Shown: positions 18,183 to 28,140, numbered from the stretch's first letter. The stretch is 64,000 bases of DNA from Enterobacter sp. RHBSTW-00994 (GCF_013782625.1 NZ_CP056199.1:824588-888587); one strand, 5' to 3'. Made by a program: numbers and translations. Notes: generated from the letters alone by a model not told the origin.

Positions 18183-20771
18183 TTACATCCGGCAGGTCTG
18201 GCCTGGCAGCAGCGTGGTCAGACCCGCTTTTTGTGCGCCCGGCAGGATCTGGTAACTCACGTGACATCGACTCTCCTTGCCGCTTCCCCAGACCACAGTA
18301 AGTGTTCCTTTCTCGTCGACACCGCGTACGTAGGCTTGGCCCGCCTGACCGACGCTGCCGACTGACTCACCTTTATCGTTGAGTACATCTGCCCCCAGAG
18401 GGATAAAACCTTTGTCTGAGCGTTGAAGCTCAATAACGGCTGAACGTCCTTCGTCGGTTTCAAAGTTAACCAGCACGATCGAACCACTGCGTGGAATGGC
18501 GATGGAGCTGGTGCTCTTCACCTCCACATCGGCTTTTAAGGTGCTGGTATCCAGCCCAACGCGGTTTTCACGATATGCAGAGAGATACGGCATGATGGCG
18601 TAGCCAGAGTCACCAATTTCCCCGTCGCCGTTGTTTAAGCGTGCGCCTTTTGCGCCACTGGCCTTGACCAGTGCGAGTGAGTCGGTATCACTGATGCTGC
18701 CCGGAGCGAACGTCAGGCCACCGGAGTGCAGCAATATGCCGCCGCTGTAGCTGGCAGAGTATTGCTGCTGGTTGTTATCCGTCACCGAAGCCGAAAGGCT
18801 GAGCGGCCCATGTGGGCTGTTGTAACTGCCGTAGCCACCAATCTGATTAATGGTGCTGTCATCCCCGCGGTTAGTGCTGGTTGTGACGCTGTAGCTAAAG
18901 CGACTGTCCTGCGAGTTTCCACTTGCGGTGGTATTGAGGCTGGCATTACCGCCAAAATCGGAGCTCAGCCCCATATTGACGCTGGAGAAGCCCGCCGGGC
19001 GCTTGCCAAACCCGAATAAGGCATCAAATGGCAGGCTGATATTGATATAAATGCTGTCGTCTTTGTCGCCCGTTTCATCGTAAGAGCGTTGCAGTGAGAC
19101 GCTGTAGCTTCCGTAGGTAAAGCTGTTGCTGTAACCGGCGGTATAGCTGGCGCTGGATTTGCTGCCATCCCAGTAGTCCTGCCAGCTTCCATTTACGTAC
19201 ATCGACCCATAACTCACTTTGTTATGCACCAGCGGCTGGCTAACGTTAATCTGTACCTGGTTTTTCATACGTTTGAACGTGCTGTAAACGTCATTGCTGG
19301 TACTGCCAGGTTTGAGGTTGCGATCCTGGTATTTCACACGATCTGCCAGCGAAGCGGCATCGCGCAGACTCAGGTAATCCTCCGTAGAGAAGCGGTACGC
19401 GGCGACGTTTAGCGAGGTATCTGTCGCGGATAACATCTTGCTGTACGACAAGCGATAACTCTGCCCGGAAAGCGTGCGTAGCCCATCGATGTCTGCTCGT
19501 GAGTGGGTAACATCAAACGCAAATGCACCTACTTCGGTATTCATCGCCAGACCTGCCAGCCCGGCATAGAAACCGGTGTCCATATATTGCAGGCCGGTGT
19601 ATCCCGTGAAGATGTTATTCAGCCCGTAATACAGGGTGGCGTAGGCCAGCCGTGGTGAATCGTGAATGGACTGGTCGTGTAATTCACCCGCACCGATATC
19701 CCAGCGAGCAAAGCCAGGACGCAGCATTTGGCTCACTGAAGAGTAGGGCACTGAAAATGAACGTTTACTGCCATCGGCTTCTTCAATCGTCACCAGCAGA
19801 TCGTTACCGTAACCGGTGGTGCTCAGATCGGAAATCTCAAACGCGCCAGGCGGTACTGAGGTCTCGTAGATCTTGTTGCCGCTTTGCGTTATGGAGACGC
19901 GGGCATTGCTGTTGGCCACGCCACGGATCACCGGCGCATAGCTGGAGAGGCCATTTGGCAACATACGGTCGTCGTTATACAGACGCAGACCGCGCAAGCT
20001 GACGGAATCAAACGCGTCGCCACGCGTATACGAGTCGCCCATCAGCATCTGGGCTTTCAGTGGGGTAATGTCTCGCTGCAGGTAGATATCCTGGCTGGCG
20101 TAATGGCTGCCGTTGTCGGAATCCCAGTTCAGGTTGCCGCGCGAGCGAAAACGCCACGGCCCCATGTTCAAGCCGTAGCGTAAGCCTGCATAGGCAGTAT
20201 CCGTTGTGCTGCCAGTGCCTTCACTTCGCCAGGCGTTGAGATCGTAGGAGAGCATCGCCGCAGAAATACCGCTGTCCCACAATGAAGGATCGACATATCC
20301 CTCTGGCAGTTTAAGGACATACAGCTGTGGGATCGTGAGATCCAGCTCCTGGGTCGCAGGATCAAATGTTGCTGTTGCTCCTGAAAAGGCTTTTTCAATC
20401 GCAATACAGGTTTCATCCGTAATATCGGGCGTTTTCTCCAGCGATTCCGTATTAATGCCCATCTGTTTGAGCGCTAATACGGTAAAGCACGGCGTCGCAC
20501 GAGGCGTGCCATTATCTTTAAATTCAACGTCACTGGTCATTTTGGGTTTCCCGTTGACGTTGATTTTTGTGCGGTATTTTCCGGGTAACACCGGGTTGCC
20601 GTGACTAAAACGGCTGACATCAACTTTACTGCCAGTATTAAATAAAAACTGATCGTTAAATTCGACTTCATCCGTCCCCATCGTTACCGGGGATTGTGAA
20701 TCGGCAGCTACGGCGCATAGCGGAATCGCCGCGCTTATAGAAAGGCACAGAAATGAATGTCGAAAAATCAT
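18183..20771 (-). CDS. Outer-membrane fimbrial usher (FimD/PapC/HtrE family)
   Basis: The usher is the outer-membrane pore that assembles and secretes the fimbria. The 862-residue product has a signal peptide, an N-terminal chaperone-binding domain (VEFNDQFL), a beta-barrel with a plug region, and two C-terminal domains. The family signatures GLRLYNDDRMLP and VPPGAFEISDL are present, and a late Cys pair (SRCHVS, GQTCRM) fits the usher C-terminal disulfide. From memory it is closest to E. coli HtrE. It lies between the chaperone and the minor subunits. Confidence 0.93.
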   Translation of the reverse strand: MIFRHSFLCLSISAAIPLCAVAADSQSPVTMGTDEVEFNDQFLFNTGSKVDVSRFSHGNPVLPGKYRTKINVNGKPKMTSDVEFKDNGTPRATPCFTVLALKQMGINTESLEKTPDITDETCIAIEKAFSGATATFDPATQELDLTIPQLYVLKLPEGYVDPSLWDSGISAAMLSYDLNAWRSEGTGSTTDTAYAGLRYGLNMGPWRFRSRGNLNWDSDNGSHYASQDIYLQRDITPLKAQMLMGDSYTRGDAFDSVSLRGLRLYNDDRMLPNGLSSYAPVIRGVANSNARVSITQSGNKIYETSVPPGAFEISDLSTTGYGNDLLVTIEEADGSKRSFSVPYSSVSQMLRPGFARWDIGAGELHDQSIHDSPRLAYATLYYGLNNIFTGYTGLQYMDTGFYAGLAGLAMNTEVGAFAFDVTHSRADIDGLRTLSGQSYRLSYSKMLSATDTSLNVAAYRFSTEDYLSLRDAASLADRVKYQDRNLKPGSTSNDVYSTFKRMKNQVQINVSQPLVHNKVSYGSMYVNGSWQDYWDGSKSSASYTAGYSNSFTYGSYSVSLQRSYDETGDKDDSIYINISLPFDALFGFGKRPAGFSSVNMGLSSDFGGNASLNTTASGNSQDSRFSYSVTTSTNRGDDSTINQIGGYGSYNSPHGPLSLSASVTDNNQQQYSASYSGGILLHSGGLTFAPGSISDTDSLALVKASGAKGARLNNGDGEIGDSGYAIMPYLSAYRENRVGLDTSTLKADVEVKSTSSIAIPRSGSIVLVNFETDEGRSAVIELQRSDKGFIPLGADVLNDKGESVGSVGQAGQAYVRGVDEKGTLTVVWGSGKESRCHVSYQILPGAQKAGLTTLLPGQTCRM

Positions 20772-20835
20772 AATAATCCTGATCCATCAGATGCCGGTTA
20801 ATATTAACCGGCATAAATATTCGAGTTATTTATTA

Positions 20836-21579
20836 TTAATTGACGGGAATGTTGTGTTCTTCCATGCCGCCAAAATCATTTATTGAGGAATACTTCACTT
20901 TCCCACTGGTGATATTTGAAAGTCCTTTGACTTTCATTACTTCGCTAGAGAGAGGCTTAACAGAGTGGCTTTCCACTTCGTATTTTTTGCCATTCACTTC
21001 AAATTCAGCGCTGGCCAGAGAAACGTTATAAACCGCATCATTTTTGGCAACCAAAACCAAACCATCAGCGTTTTTTTGCTGTGACCATTTCAGGTTTTTC
21101 GCGGCCTCTTCCGGTGTGCCTTTCAGGCCATTCGGGCGGAAAAAGAGTTTAATTCGGGTGCGAAAAGCCAGTTGCAGCATGTTCTGGTTTTCTTCGGATT
21201 GCGCTTTTGGCGGAACCTCCAGCACGTTAAACCAGTACAATGATTCACGGTCTTGTGGCATCGATGTGCCTAACCAGGTGACGCGGATTGACTGGCCTTT
21301 TCGGGCATCGACGCGGGTTACTGGAGGGGTGATCACAAACGGGAGTTTTAACTCTTGTGGGTCCACGGTATCACGCCCATCGTCCAGCCATGACTGTACA
21401 AGAAGAGGGTGATTACCTTTATTTTCAAGATTAACAATCACGTCTTTGGCTGATTCCGGGTAAATAACCCGAGTACCTGAAATAACAATATCAGCGTTAG
21501 CCTGAGCGGTTATTATGCAGCCAAGCATAAATACCAGCGTTTTCATTCCATTGCTTATTTTTGCATTACGCAGTCGCAT
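20836..21579 (-). CDS. Periplasmic fimbrial chaperone (PapD/EcpD family)
   Basis: The chaperone caps pilin subunits in the periplasm by donor-strand complementation and hands them to the usher. I place the start at ATG 21579, preceded by GGAG at five bases; an in-frame GTG two codons upstream is less likely. The product is 247 residues with a signal peptide (cleavage near ANA|DIV). The family signature is clear: SGTRVIYP, ESLYWFNVLEVPPK, LAFRTRIKLFFRP and the late INDFGG. It resembles E. coli YadV (EcpD). Confidence 0.93.
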   Translation of the reverse strand: MRLRNAKISNGMKTLVFMLGCIITAQANADIVISGTRVIYPESAKDVIVNLENKGNHPLLVQSWLDDGRDTVDPQELKLPFVITPPVTRVDARKGQSIRVTWLGTSMPQDRESLYWFNVLEVPPKAQSEENQNMLQLAFRTRIKLFFRPNGLKGTPEEAAKNLKWSQQKNADGLVLVAKNDAVYNVSLASAEFEVNGKKYEVESHSVKPLSSEVMKVKGLSNITSGKVKYSSINDFGGMEEHNIPVN

Positions 21580-21608
21580 ATCCACTCCAGGATAATTGAG
21601 ATGAAATA

Positions 21609-21630
21609 ACGTCCGCCGAAGGGCGGACGT
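21609..21630 (-). terminator. Hairpin between major fimbrial subunit and chaperone
   Basis: ACGTCCGCC (21609-21617) and GGCGGACGT (21622-21630) form a perfect nine-base stem with a four-base loop. On the minus strand it is followed by TATTTC. Such a structure after the major subunit is common in fimbrial operons and would reduce read-through so that major subunit mRNA exceeds the rest. Confidence 0.6.
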
Positions 21631-21653
21631 ATTTTAAGATGAATAATCGATGA

Positions 21654-22244
21654 TTATTCGTAGCTCATGGTGAAGAAGGCGTTAGCCGTTACTTTACCTG
21701 CAGTTACTGGGTTGCTGTCTTTAACCCATGCAGAGCCAGGGACATAGGCCACACGGTAGTACAGATTGCCAGAACCATTGGTCACGTCAGCAACCTGAGA
21801 GTTGTTTGCTGGCTGGCCAACCATGACGCGGTCAGTGTTGGAAGAAGAGTTGTTAAACATCGCCAGGCTGACGTTGGTGGCAGAGCCAGAAACGTTTGAA
21901 TCCGGGTCGATCGTGCCGTTACCAATGGAGCCCATGTTTTTAGACATGAACACTGCAGACGCTTTTTTCACTTGAGCTGGGCATTTAGTCAGCATCAGTT
22001 CGAAGTTTTTAGAACCCACACCTTTATCAATGGTCGTGCCTTCAACGTCCGATTTTTTCACGACTGGCAGGGTGATCGTGATGTTGTTGGTGTCTTCACC
22101 GTTATTGGTGTTGATAACACAAGTGGTGTCCGTTACTGCGCCGTCAAACGTGATCAGACCAATATCGGTATCAGCGAAGGAAGCGGCAGAACTAAAAGCC
22201 ATAACTACAGCAGCGGCAGTCATGCTAATTTTTTTCAGTGACAT
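21654..22244 (-). CDS. Major fimbrial subunit
   Basis: First gene of the operon and therefore the likely rod subunit. ATG 22244 has GGAA six bases upstream, giving 196 residues; an ATG four codons earlier has no such site. The signal peptide ends near ASFA|DTD. Pilin features are ITFDGAVTDTTCV (first cysteine), LTKCPAQ (second cysteine) and the C-terminal FFTMSYE with the penultimate Tyr. It has the place of yadN in the E. coli yad operon. Confidence 0.9.
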   Translation of the reverse strand: MSLKKISMTAAAVVMAFSSAASFADTDIGLITFDGAVTDTTCVINTNNGEDTNNITITLPVVKKSDVEGTTIDKGVGSKNFELMLTKCPAQVKKASAVFMSKNMGSIGNGTIDPDSNVSGSATNVSLAMFNNSSSNTDRVMVGQPANNSQVADVTNGSGNLYYRVAYVPGSAWVKDSNPVTAGKVTANAFFTMSYE

Positions 22245-22491
22245 AACAAATTCCATGTTAATGGAAGATTTTTAAAGCTGGGGTTTCTCAGCGGGAGGGA
22301 TTCTAGAACTAAAATTATATTTACAATTGTTATAAATAATTAATTTTGAATGTAGCTATTCTTTATTTATTTATGTATCAATGGGATAGGGTTGGTTTGG
22401 CAGGATGGATAAATTCTTAAAAAATAAAAATCATTAGGGAGGTATATAGATTTTTTAAAACTAATAAGGTAGATAATTAATATTATATCAA
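22245..22491 (-). promoter_or_regulatory. A+T-rich upstream region of the fimbrial operon
   Basis: This stretch is strikingly A+T-rich compared with its flanks and has no ORF. On the minus strand TATAAT lies at 22319-22314 with no good -35 at 17 bases. An imperfect ACAATTGT palindrome lies just upstream (22323-22330). The composition suggests silencing by H-NS and activator-dependent expression. I see no flanking inverted repeats of the fimS invertible-switch type and no recombinase gene. Confidence 0.5.
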
Positions 22492-22526
22492 GACCCGAAA
22501 TATTAGTGTAAATAATATTTCGGGTC
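22492..22526. terminator. 14-bp perfect hairpin after panD
   Basis: GACCCGAAATATTA (22492-22505) and TAATATTTCGGGTC (22513-22526) pair perfectly around a seven-base loop. It lies seven bases beyond the panD stop on the minus strand; a weak T-containing run (TTGATAT) follows. It probably ends panD and insulates the fimbrial promoter. Confidence 0.65.
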
Positions 22527-22533
22527 GATTTTA

Positions 22534-22914
22534 TTATGCGACCTGAACCGGAATAGCTTTCGCGGTACGTTTCATTTCGTTATCGCCTTCAAAGTACGCC
22601 ACTTTTGGCTGCCAGCGATGTGCTTCTTCATCAGACATCATCACGAAACTGGCAATAATAACGATATCACCCACGTTCGCGCAGTGCGCGGCAGCGCCGT
22701 TAACGGAGATAATTTTAGAACCGCGTTCCGCCGCTATGGCATAAGTGTAGAAGCGATTGCCATTGGTGACATTCCAGATATCAATGGCTTCATTTTCAAG
22801 AATACCCGCCGCATCGAGAAAATCCTGATCGATCGCGCAGGAGCCTTCGTAATGCAGGTCTGCCTGAGTGACTTTCACACGGTGAAGCTTACCTTGCAGC
22901 ATTTTGCGAATCAT
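22534..22914 (-). CDS. panD: Aspartate 1-decarboxylase proenzyme
   Basis: PanD makes beta-alanine from aspartate for pantothenate synthesis. It is a 126-residue proenzyme that self-cleaves at Gly24-Ser25 (HYEGSCAID) to form a pyruvoyl group, with PanM help in enterics. It lies 113 bases downstream of panC on the same strand; the E. coli gene yadD that separates them is absent here. Confidence 0.97.
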   Translation of the reverse strand: MIRKMLQGKLHRVKVTQADLHYEGSCAIDQDFLDAAGILENEAIDIWNVTNGNRFYTYAIAAERGSKIISVNGAAAHCANVGDIVIIASFVMMSDEEAHRWQPKVAYFEGDNEMKRTAKAIPVQVA

Positions 22915-23027
22915 TACGTCTACCTTTAATCATCATGCTTTGCCCTCTCGCAGACGACAGGGCAGGGTGAAGGGAACAATTCCCAAGGCAAATATGGGCG
23001 CAGTATTGCCCGATTTTTAGCCGATGT

Positions 23028-23882
23028 CTACTTCGCCAGTTCAACCACTTTATTGTCGATCAGACGCGCCTGGCCGAGCCATGCAGCCACCAGAATGACC
23101 GCTCGTTTGCTGGCTTCGGTGAACTCCAGCAGCGTATCCGCATCACGAATTTGGACATCATCAGAGCGGAAACCTTTATCGTTTAATGCCTGCTCAGCAA
23201 GAGCGACAATCTCTTCTGCCGTCAGTTCTTTCGCCAGAAGCTGTTCAGCCATGGTATTCATTACTTTGCTTAACCCTGGCGCAATTTTGCGCTGGTCAGC
23301 CGTCAGATAACCATTGCGGGAGCTGAGTGCCAGACCGTCTTTAGCACGCACAATCGGGACGCCCACGATCTCGATGTCATAGCCCATATCGGCCACCATC
23401 TTGCGAATCAGCGCCAGTTGCTGGAAGTCTTTCTCACCAAAACAGGCCACATCGGGTTGAACCAGGTTGAAAAGCTTGCTGACAATCGTTGAGACACCAC
23501 GGAAATGCCCTGGGCGACTTGCGCCTTCCAGCATGGTCGAAATCCCTGGGACATCCACATAGGTCGACTCTTCGGTTCCCTGAGGATAAACATCAGCCGG
23601 AGCCGGAGAGAAGACGATATCCGCATGGCGTTTTTTGAGCTTCTCGCAATCTTCCTGAAGAGTGCGCGGGTAGCGAGCCAGATCGTCAGCCCGATCAAAC
23701 TGCATGGGGTTCACAAAGATACTGACTACCACGATATCGGCACGGGCTTTTGCCTCGTCAACCAGTTTCATATGGCCGTCATGGAGGTTTCCCATGGTTG
23801 GAACCAGTGCGATACGTTTACCTTCCTGGTGCGCACGACGAATGTGCTGGCGCAGCAACGGCAGGGTTTCAATGATTAGCAC
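23028..23882 (-). CDS. panC: Pantothenate synthetase
   Basis: PanC joins pantoate and beta-alanine using ATP. The 284-residue product has the nucleotidyl-transferase HIGH-like motif ([10 protein letters not shown]) and the LSSRNGYL segment. The start is GTG, preceded by AAGGAG at seven bases, as in E. coli. It follows panB by 11 bases in one operon. Confidence 0.97.
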   Translation of the reverse strand: MLIIETLPLLRQHIRRAHQEGKRIALVPTMGNLHDGHMKLVDEAKARADIVVVSIFVNPMQFDRADDLARYPRTLQEDCEKLKKRHADIVFSPAPADVYPQGTEESTYVDVPGISTMLEGASRPGHFRGVSTIVSKLFNLVQPDVACFGEKDFQQLALIRKMVADMGYDIEIVGVPIVRAKDGLALSSRNGYLTADQRKIAPGLSKVMNTMAEQLLAKELTAEEIVALAEQALNDKGFRSDDVQIRDADTLLEFTEASKRAVILVAAWLGQARLIDNKVVELAK

Positions 23883-23893
23883 AACAAGACTCC

Positions 23894-24685
23894 TTAATGG
23901 AAACTGTGTTCTTCGCCCGGATAAACTCCGGATTCAACCTCGTCAATATACTGCCTGACCGCAGCGCGCATGTCGCCCGCCGTGCTAAGGAAGTTTTTGG
24001 CGAATTTAGGGATATGCCCACCAGTAATGCCAAACGCGTCGTGCATCACCAGAATCTGACCGTCTGTGACGTTACCTGCGCCAATCCCAATTACCGGAAT
24101 TGAAAGTGCATCGGTAACGCGTTGCGCCAGCTCTACCGGCACACACTCCAACACCAGGAGCTGGGCGCCTGCGGCTTCAAGCGCCAGCGCATCATCCAGC
24201 AGGGTCTGCCCGGCATCACCGCGACCTTGCACTTTATAGCCGCCGAAAATATTGACGGATTGTGGGGTTAAACCCAGATGCCCACAAACAGGTACGGCGC
24301 GCTCAGTGAGCATTTTCACCGTATCCACAAGCCAGGAACCGCCTTCTATTTTGACCATGTTCGCCCCTGCGCGCATAACGATCGCCGCATTTTCAAAGGC
24401 TTGTTCCGGTGTGGCGTAAGCCATGAACGGCAAATCGGAGAGAAGCAGGCAGGCAGGCGCGCCACGGCGTACCGCGTGCGTGTGATAAGCGATATCCTCA
24501 ACCGTTACGGGCAGAGTGGAGTCATGTCCTTGTACCGTCATCCCTAACGAATCGCCGACCAGCATGACGTTAATCCCTTCTTCGGCAAAGAGTTTGGCGA
24601 AGCTGTAGTCATATGCCGTGATCGTCGCGAAGCGTTTCTTTTCCTGTTTGCATTTCTGCAGTAAGGCGATGGTGGTTGGTTTCAT
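23894..24685 (-). CDS. panB: 3-methyl-2-oxobutanoate hydroxymethyltransferase
   Basis: PanB makes ketopantoate from 2-oxoisovalerate and methylene-tetrahydrofolate, the first committed step to pantothenate. I chose ATG 24685 (AGGAAA upstream); it gives 263 residues, one fewer than E. coli, and starts [10 protein letters not shown] as expected. Metal-binding Asp in LVGDSLGM and the active-site region [10 protein letters not shown] are present. It is the first gene of the panB-panC pair. Confidence 0.97.
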   Translation of the reverse strand: MKPTTIALLQKCKQEKKRFATITAYDYSFAKLFAEEGINVMLVGDSLGMTVQGHDSTLPVTVEDIAYHTHAVRRGAPACLLLSDLPFMAYATPEQAFENAAIVMRAGANMVKIEGGSWLVDTVKMLTERAVPVCGHLGLTPQSVNIFGGYKVQGRGDAGQTLLDDALALEAAGAQLLVLECVPVELAQRVTDALSIPVIGIGAGNVTDGQILVMHDAFGITGGHIPKFAKNFLSTAGDMRAAVRQYIDEVESGVYPGEEHSFH

Positions 24686-24807
24686 ACTGTTTCCTGATAG
24701 CTCAAAGCGAATCTTTGCGCATTCTAACAGTAACATTCGAGGGAACAATGATTTTAGGCAATCGATTAACCACAAATATTTCATGGTGAATCAACAAAAA
24801 AACAGGA

Positions 24808-25287
24808 TTACCAGCGGGCGGGTTTTTCGGCGTTAAGACGGTCTAAAACAGTCTTCAGAGAATCACCATCAGGGAAGCGGAGATCGGGGGCGACTTCAAA
24901 GAGTGGCCAGAGCATGAAACCACGGTTTTTCATGTCGTAATGGGGGATTGTCAGGCGTTCGGTATGAATAGTCTGATCGCCAAACAGCATGATATCAAGG
25001 TCGAGCGTACGTGGTCCCCAGCGTTCAGCTTTGCGCACACGACCTTGCTGTAATTCGATACGTTGGGTGTGATCCAGAAGCGTGTCGGCATCAAGTGCTG
25101 TCTCTAGCACAACAGCGGCATTGAGGTAGTCAGGCTGATCCTGAGGCCCCAGCGGTGGTGTGCGATAAAAAGACGATACAGTAACGACACGGCTCTGTGG
25201 GATCTCACTCAGCGCCTGCACGGCAGCATTGACCTGCTCCAGGGGAGAAGCAAGATTGCTGCCGATGGCTATCCAGGCGAGAGTCAT
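24808..25287 (-). CDS. folK: 2-amino-4-hydroxy-6-hydroxymethyldihydropteridine diphosphokinase
   Basis: FolK transfers pyrophosphate from ATP to the pterin precursor in folate synthesis. The 159-residue product has the family signature [13 protein letters not shown] and IAIGSNL at the N-terminus. Its ATG overlaps the pcnB stop (ATGA), so it is coupled to pcnB. In E. coli K-12 the yad fimbrial operon separates it from panB; here only 122 bases do. Confidence 0.97.
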   Translation of the reverse strand: MTLAWIAIGSNLASPLEQVNAAVQALSEIPQSRVVTVSSFYRTPPLGPQDQPDYLNAAVVLETALDADTLLDHTQRIELQQGRVRKAERWGPRTLDLDIMLFGDQTIHTERLTIPHYDMKNRGFMLWPLFEVAPDLRFPDGDSLKTVLDRLNAEKPARW

Positions 25288-26681
25288 GCACTGCCTTCAC
25301 GGCGTGGCGCACGTTTACGCGGGCGGCGGTGACGACGGCGAGTTTCTGGCTCTTCATCCAGATTGGTCAGCATACCTTTTTGCTCTGGCGGCGCAGAGAC
25401 CTGGAATTCACCCCACCATTTCACCAGCTTTTGCAGTTCCTGGTTGTTTTCAATCTCGGCACGCAGTGCCATCAGATCGTAAGCGGCACGGAATTTCGGA
25501 TGTTCCATCAACTTCCAGGCACGTTTACCCTGACGGCGAGACATGCGCAGCTGTAGCTGCCAGATATCACGCACCAGAGTGGTAATACGTTTCGGAATGG
25601 CCAGCGTGCGACAGGCTTCGTCCAGAACGTCATTTGCCGCAAGTGCAAACGCGTCGTAATACGCCAGCCCACTCTCCTGAGCAATCTTTTGTGCGGTTTC
25701 CAGAAGCGGATACCAGAACATGGCCGCAAACAGGAACGCAGGATTAACACGCATATCGTTGTGCAGACGCGTGTCGGTATTCTTCAGCACCTGCGCAATC
25801 ATACGTTCCATCGGACTGTCGCTGCTTTCAGTAAAGTAGCGAGTGATCGTCGGGAACAGTGGCTGGAACAGGCTGTATTCACGTAGCAAGGTATAGGTTT
25901 CAAACCCATAACCGGCTTGCAACAGCTTCAGCGTCTCTTCGAACAGACGGGCCGGAGGAACATCGTTAATCAGCGTTGCCAGACGCGGGATTGGCTCGGC
26001 GGTTTCCGGGCTAATACGCATGTTCAGCTTTGCGGCAAAGCGCACAGCACGCAACATACGTACAGGATCTTCTCGATAACGTGTTTCCGGTGTACCGATC
26101 AGACGAATCAGTCCCGCTTTCAGATCCTGCATTCCACCAACGTAATCACGCACGGTGAAATCGGCAACGCTGTAATAGAGACTGTTGATCGTGAAATCGC
26201 GACGCTGGGCATCTTCTTCAATCGAACCAAAGATATTATCGCGCAGTAACATCCCGTTTTGGCCACGCTGGGAAGTCGTGCGATCGGTCGTACTGCCTTC
26301 GTGATGCCCACGGAAAGTGGCAACTTCAATAATTTCAGGCCCAAACATGACGTGGGCGAGACGGAAACGACGGCCAACAAGGCGGCAGTTACGGAATAAT
26401 TTGCGTACCTGCTCAGGGGTGGCGCTGGTCGTTACGTCGAAATCTTTCGGTTTTTTGCCTAGCAATAAATCGCGGACACCGCCGCCCACGAGGTAAGCCT
26501 CGTAGCCTGCTTTATTCAGACGATAAAGTACCTTGAGGGCATTTTCACTGATATCTTTGCGGGAAATATTGTGCTGCTCACGCGGAATAACCGACATATG
26601 GGATTGCGCAATGACGTCATCCGCCATGCTCTCTTCGCGGCTTAGCACCTTACGGCAAAAATTAGCGACTCGGGTAAAAAT
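25284..26681 (-). CDS. pcnB: Poly(A) polymerase I, AUU start
   Basis: PcnB adds poly(A) tails to RNA, promoting decay and controlling ColE1-type plasmid copy number. I place the start at the ATT codon ending at 26681, after GAGGTG at a suitable distance. That gives 465 residues beginning like E. coli PcnB ([15 protein letters not shown]), which is known to start at AUU; an in-frame GTG at 26648 would drop 11 residues. The nucleotidyltransferase motif [18 protein letters not shown] is present, and the C-terminus is a basic Arg-rich tail ([14 protein letters not shown]). It overlaps folK. Confidence 0.93.
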   Translation of the reverse strand: MFTRVANFCRKVLSREESMADDVIAQSHMSVIPREQHNISRKDISENALKVLYRLNKAGYEAYLVGGGVRDLLLGKKPKDFDVTTSATPEQVRKLFRNCRLVGRRFRLAHVMFGPEIIEVATFRGHHEGSTTDRTTSQRGQNGMLLRDNIFGSIEEDAQRRDFTINSLYYSVADFTVRDYVGGMQDLKAGLIRLIGTPETRYREDPVRMLRAVRFAAKLNMRISPETAEPIPRLATLINDVPPARLFEETLKLLQAGYGFETYTLLREYSLFQPLFPTITRYFTESSDSPMERMIAQVLKNTDTRLHNDMRVNPAFLFAAMFWYPLLETAQKIAQESGLAYYDAFALAANDVLDEACRTLAIPKRITTLVRDIWQLQLRMSRRQGKRAWKLMEHPKFRAAYDLMALRAEIENNQELQKLVKWWGEFQVSAPPEQKGMLTNLDEEPETRRRHRRPRKRAPRREGSA

Positions 26682-26732
26682 AGTACACCTCGTAGTGTGT
26701 TTTATTTGTCAGGACAAAAAAATAGCGGCTAA

Positions 26733-27623
26733 TCATAGCTCAGCACAACGCATTTGAGAATGCTGGATTTTAGGCACAGCCGCGAGCGACCAGCTTTTGG
26801 CTGCCATTCTCAGTAATTCATCAACGCCTAAATCGTGCCATTCACCTGTTACATTTTGGTTGAGAAATCGCAATGCGTCGATCAAAACAGGGCGCGGATC
26901 GCCGTCAGGTAGAGCTGGAGCGTGGTTCTGCTTCGACAATTTATTGCCTTGCTCATTGAGCGCCAGCGGCAGGTGGATGTAGTCCGGTGCTTGCCACCCG
27001 AAGTGCTGATACAACGATATTTGTCGTACGGTGGGTTCAATAAGGTCTGCGCCGCGCACGATTTCCGTTACGCCCTGAAAATGATCGTCAACGACCACGG
27101 CCAAATTATAGGCAAATAAGCCGTCGCGACGATGAATAATAAAATCTTCCTGTGCCAGGCGAGCATCGGCCTGAATGTTACCAGACAGTCGATCGTTAAA
27201 ATGCATAACCGGATGATGTTGCTGCAACCGTACGGCGGCATTTTCCGGCCCGTTATGCGCTGAACGACAGTGACCATCATACACGCCGCCAACGCTCTGG
27301 ATGCGCGCACGGGTACAGGTGCAGTAGTAGGAAAGTCCTTGTTCATAGAGCCATGCCAGACGTTCCCGGTAGGCATCGTGACGTTTAGACTGCCAGAGTA
27401 TGTCGCCATCCCAGTGAAGACCGTAATGTTCCAGCTGACGCAGAATAGCCTCTGCAGCACCGGGAACTTCACGCGGGGGATCAATATCTTCTATGCGGAC
27501 ACGCCAGATACCGTGATTTGCCCGGGCCTGTAGGTAGCTGCCAAGCGCAGCAATCAGGGAGCCGAAATGTAATTCACCAGAAGGGGATGGCGCGAAGCGC
27601 CCAATATAGTGTGATTCAGACAT
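26733..27623 (-). CDS. gluQ: Glutamyl-Q tRNA(Asp) synthetase
   Basis: GluQ is a truncated glutamyl-tRNA synthetase paralogue that attaches glutamate to queuosine in the tRNA(Asp) anticodon. From ATG 27623 the product is 296 residues beginning [20 protein letters not shown]; the longer open frame upstream overlaps dksA and is not homologous. The zinc-binding CTCTRARI and YDGHC motifs and the KLSKQNHA loop are present. It follows dksA, as in E. coli. Confidence 0.96.
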   Translation of the reverse strand: MSESHYIGRFAPSPSGELHFGSLIAALGSYLQARANHGIWRVRIEDIDPPREVPGAAEAILRQLEHYGLHWDGDILWQSKRHDAYRERLAWLYEQGLSYYCTCTRARIQSVGGVYDGHCRSAHNGPENAAVRLQQHHPVMHFNDRLSGNIQADARLAQEDFIIHRRDGLFAYNLAVVVDDHFQGVTEIVRGADLIEPTVRQISLYQHFGWQAPDYIHLPLALNEQGNKLSKQNHAPALPDGDPRPVLIDALRFLNQNVTGEWHDLGVDELLRMAAKSWSLAAVPKIQHSQMRCAEL

Positions 27624-27635
27624 ATCAACAGTAAC

Positions 27636-27661
27636 AAGGCGGGAGAAAACTCCCGCCTTTG
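27636..27661 (-). terminator. Hairpin between dksA and gluQ
   Basis: AAGGCGGGAG (27636-27645) and CTCCCGCCTT (27650-27659) form a perfect ten-base stem with an AAAA loop. On the minus strand only a short T run follows, so partial termination between dksA and gluQ is likely. Confidence 0.65.
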
Positions 27662-27684
27662 TGAACGTTATGACAGGGCAGGGA

Positions 27685-28140
27685 TTAACCGGCCATCTGT
27701 TTTTCGCGAATTTCTGCCAGCGTTTTACAGTCGATGCAAAGATCGGCAGTTGGACGCGCTTCCAGGCGACGAATACCAATTTCAACACCGCAGGATTCGC
27801 AGTAGCCGAAATCTTCGTCCTCAACCTTTTTCAGCGTTTTTTCGATCTTTTTGATCAGTTTGCGTTCGCGGTCACGGTTACGCAGTTCGAGGCTGAACTC
27901 TTCTTCCTGAGCGGCACGGTCTACCGGGTCCGGGAAGTTAGCAGCTTCATCCTGCATATGTGTAACGGTGCGATCGACTTCATCCCTGAGTTGATTACGC
28001 CATGCTTCAAGAATACGCTTGAAGTGCGACAGCTGGGCTTCGTTCATATACTCTTCGCCCGGCTTCTCCTGGTATGGCTCCACCCCAGCGATGGCGAGAA
28101 TACTCAGGGACGATGTTTTACGGTTTTGCCCTTCTTGCAT
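27685..28140 (-). CDS. dksA: RNA polymerase-binding transcription factor DksA
   Basis: DksA enters the RNA polymerase secondary channel and works with ppGpp in the stringent response. The start at ATG 28140 gives 151 residues, the E. coli length. The coiled-coil tip carries the two essential aspartates Asp71 and Asp74 (DPVDRAA). The zinc finger is Cys114, Cys117, Cys135, Cys138. It heads the dksA-gluQ pair. Confidence 0.98.
   Translation of the reverse strand: MQEGQNRKTSSLSILAIAGVEPYQEKPGEEYMNEAQLSHFKRILEAWRNQLRDEVDRTVTHMQDEAANFPDPVDRAAQEEEFSLELRNRDRERKLIKKIEKTLKKVEDEDFGYCESCGVEIGIRRLEARPTADLCIDCKTLAEIREKQMAG

Noticed and set aside
22245-22533. Invertible fimbrial switch of the fimS type
   Set aside because: No pair of short inverted repeats at suitable spacing and no FimB/FimE-like recombinase in the window.
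27624-27824. N-terminal extension of gluQ to 363 residues
   Set aside because: The extension overlaps dksA antisense and is not homologous; family homology begins at ATG 27623.
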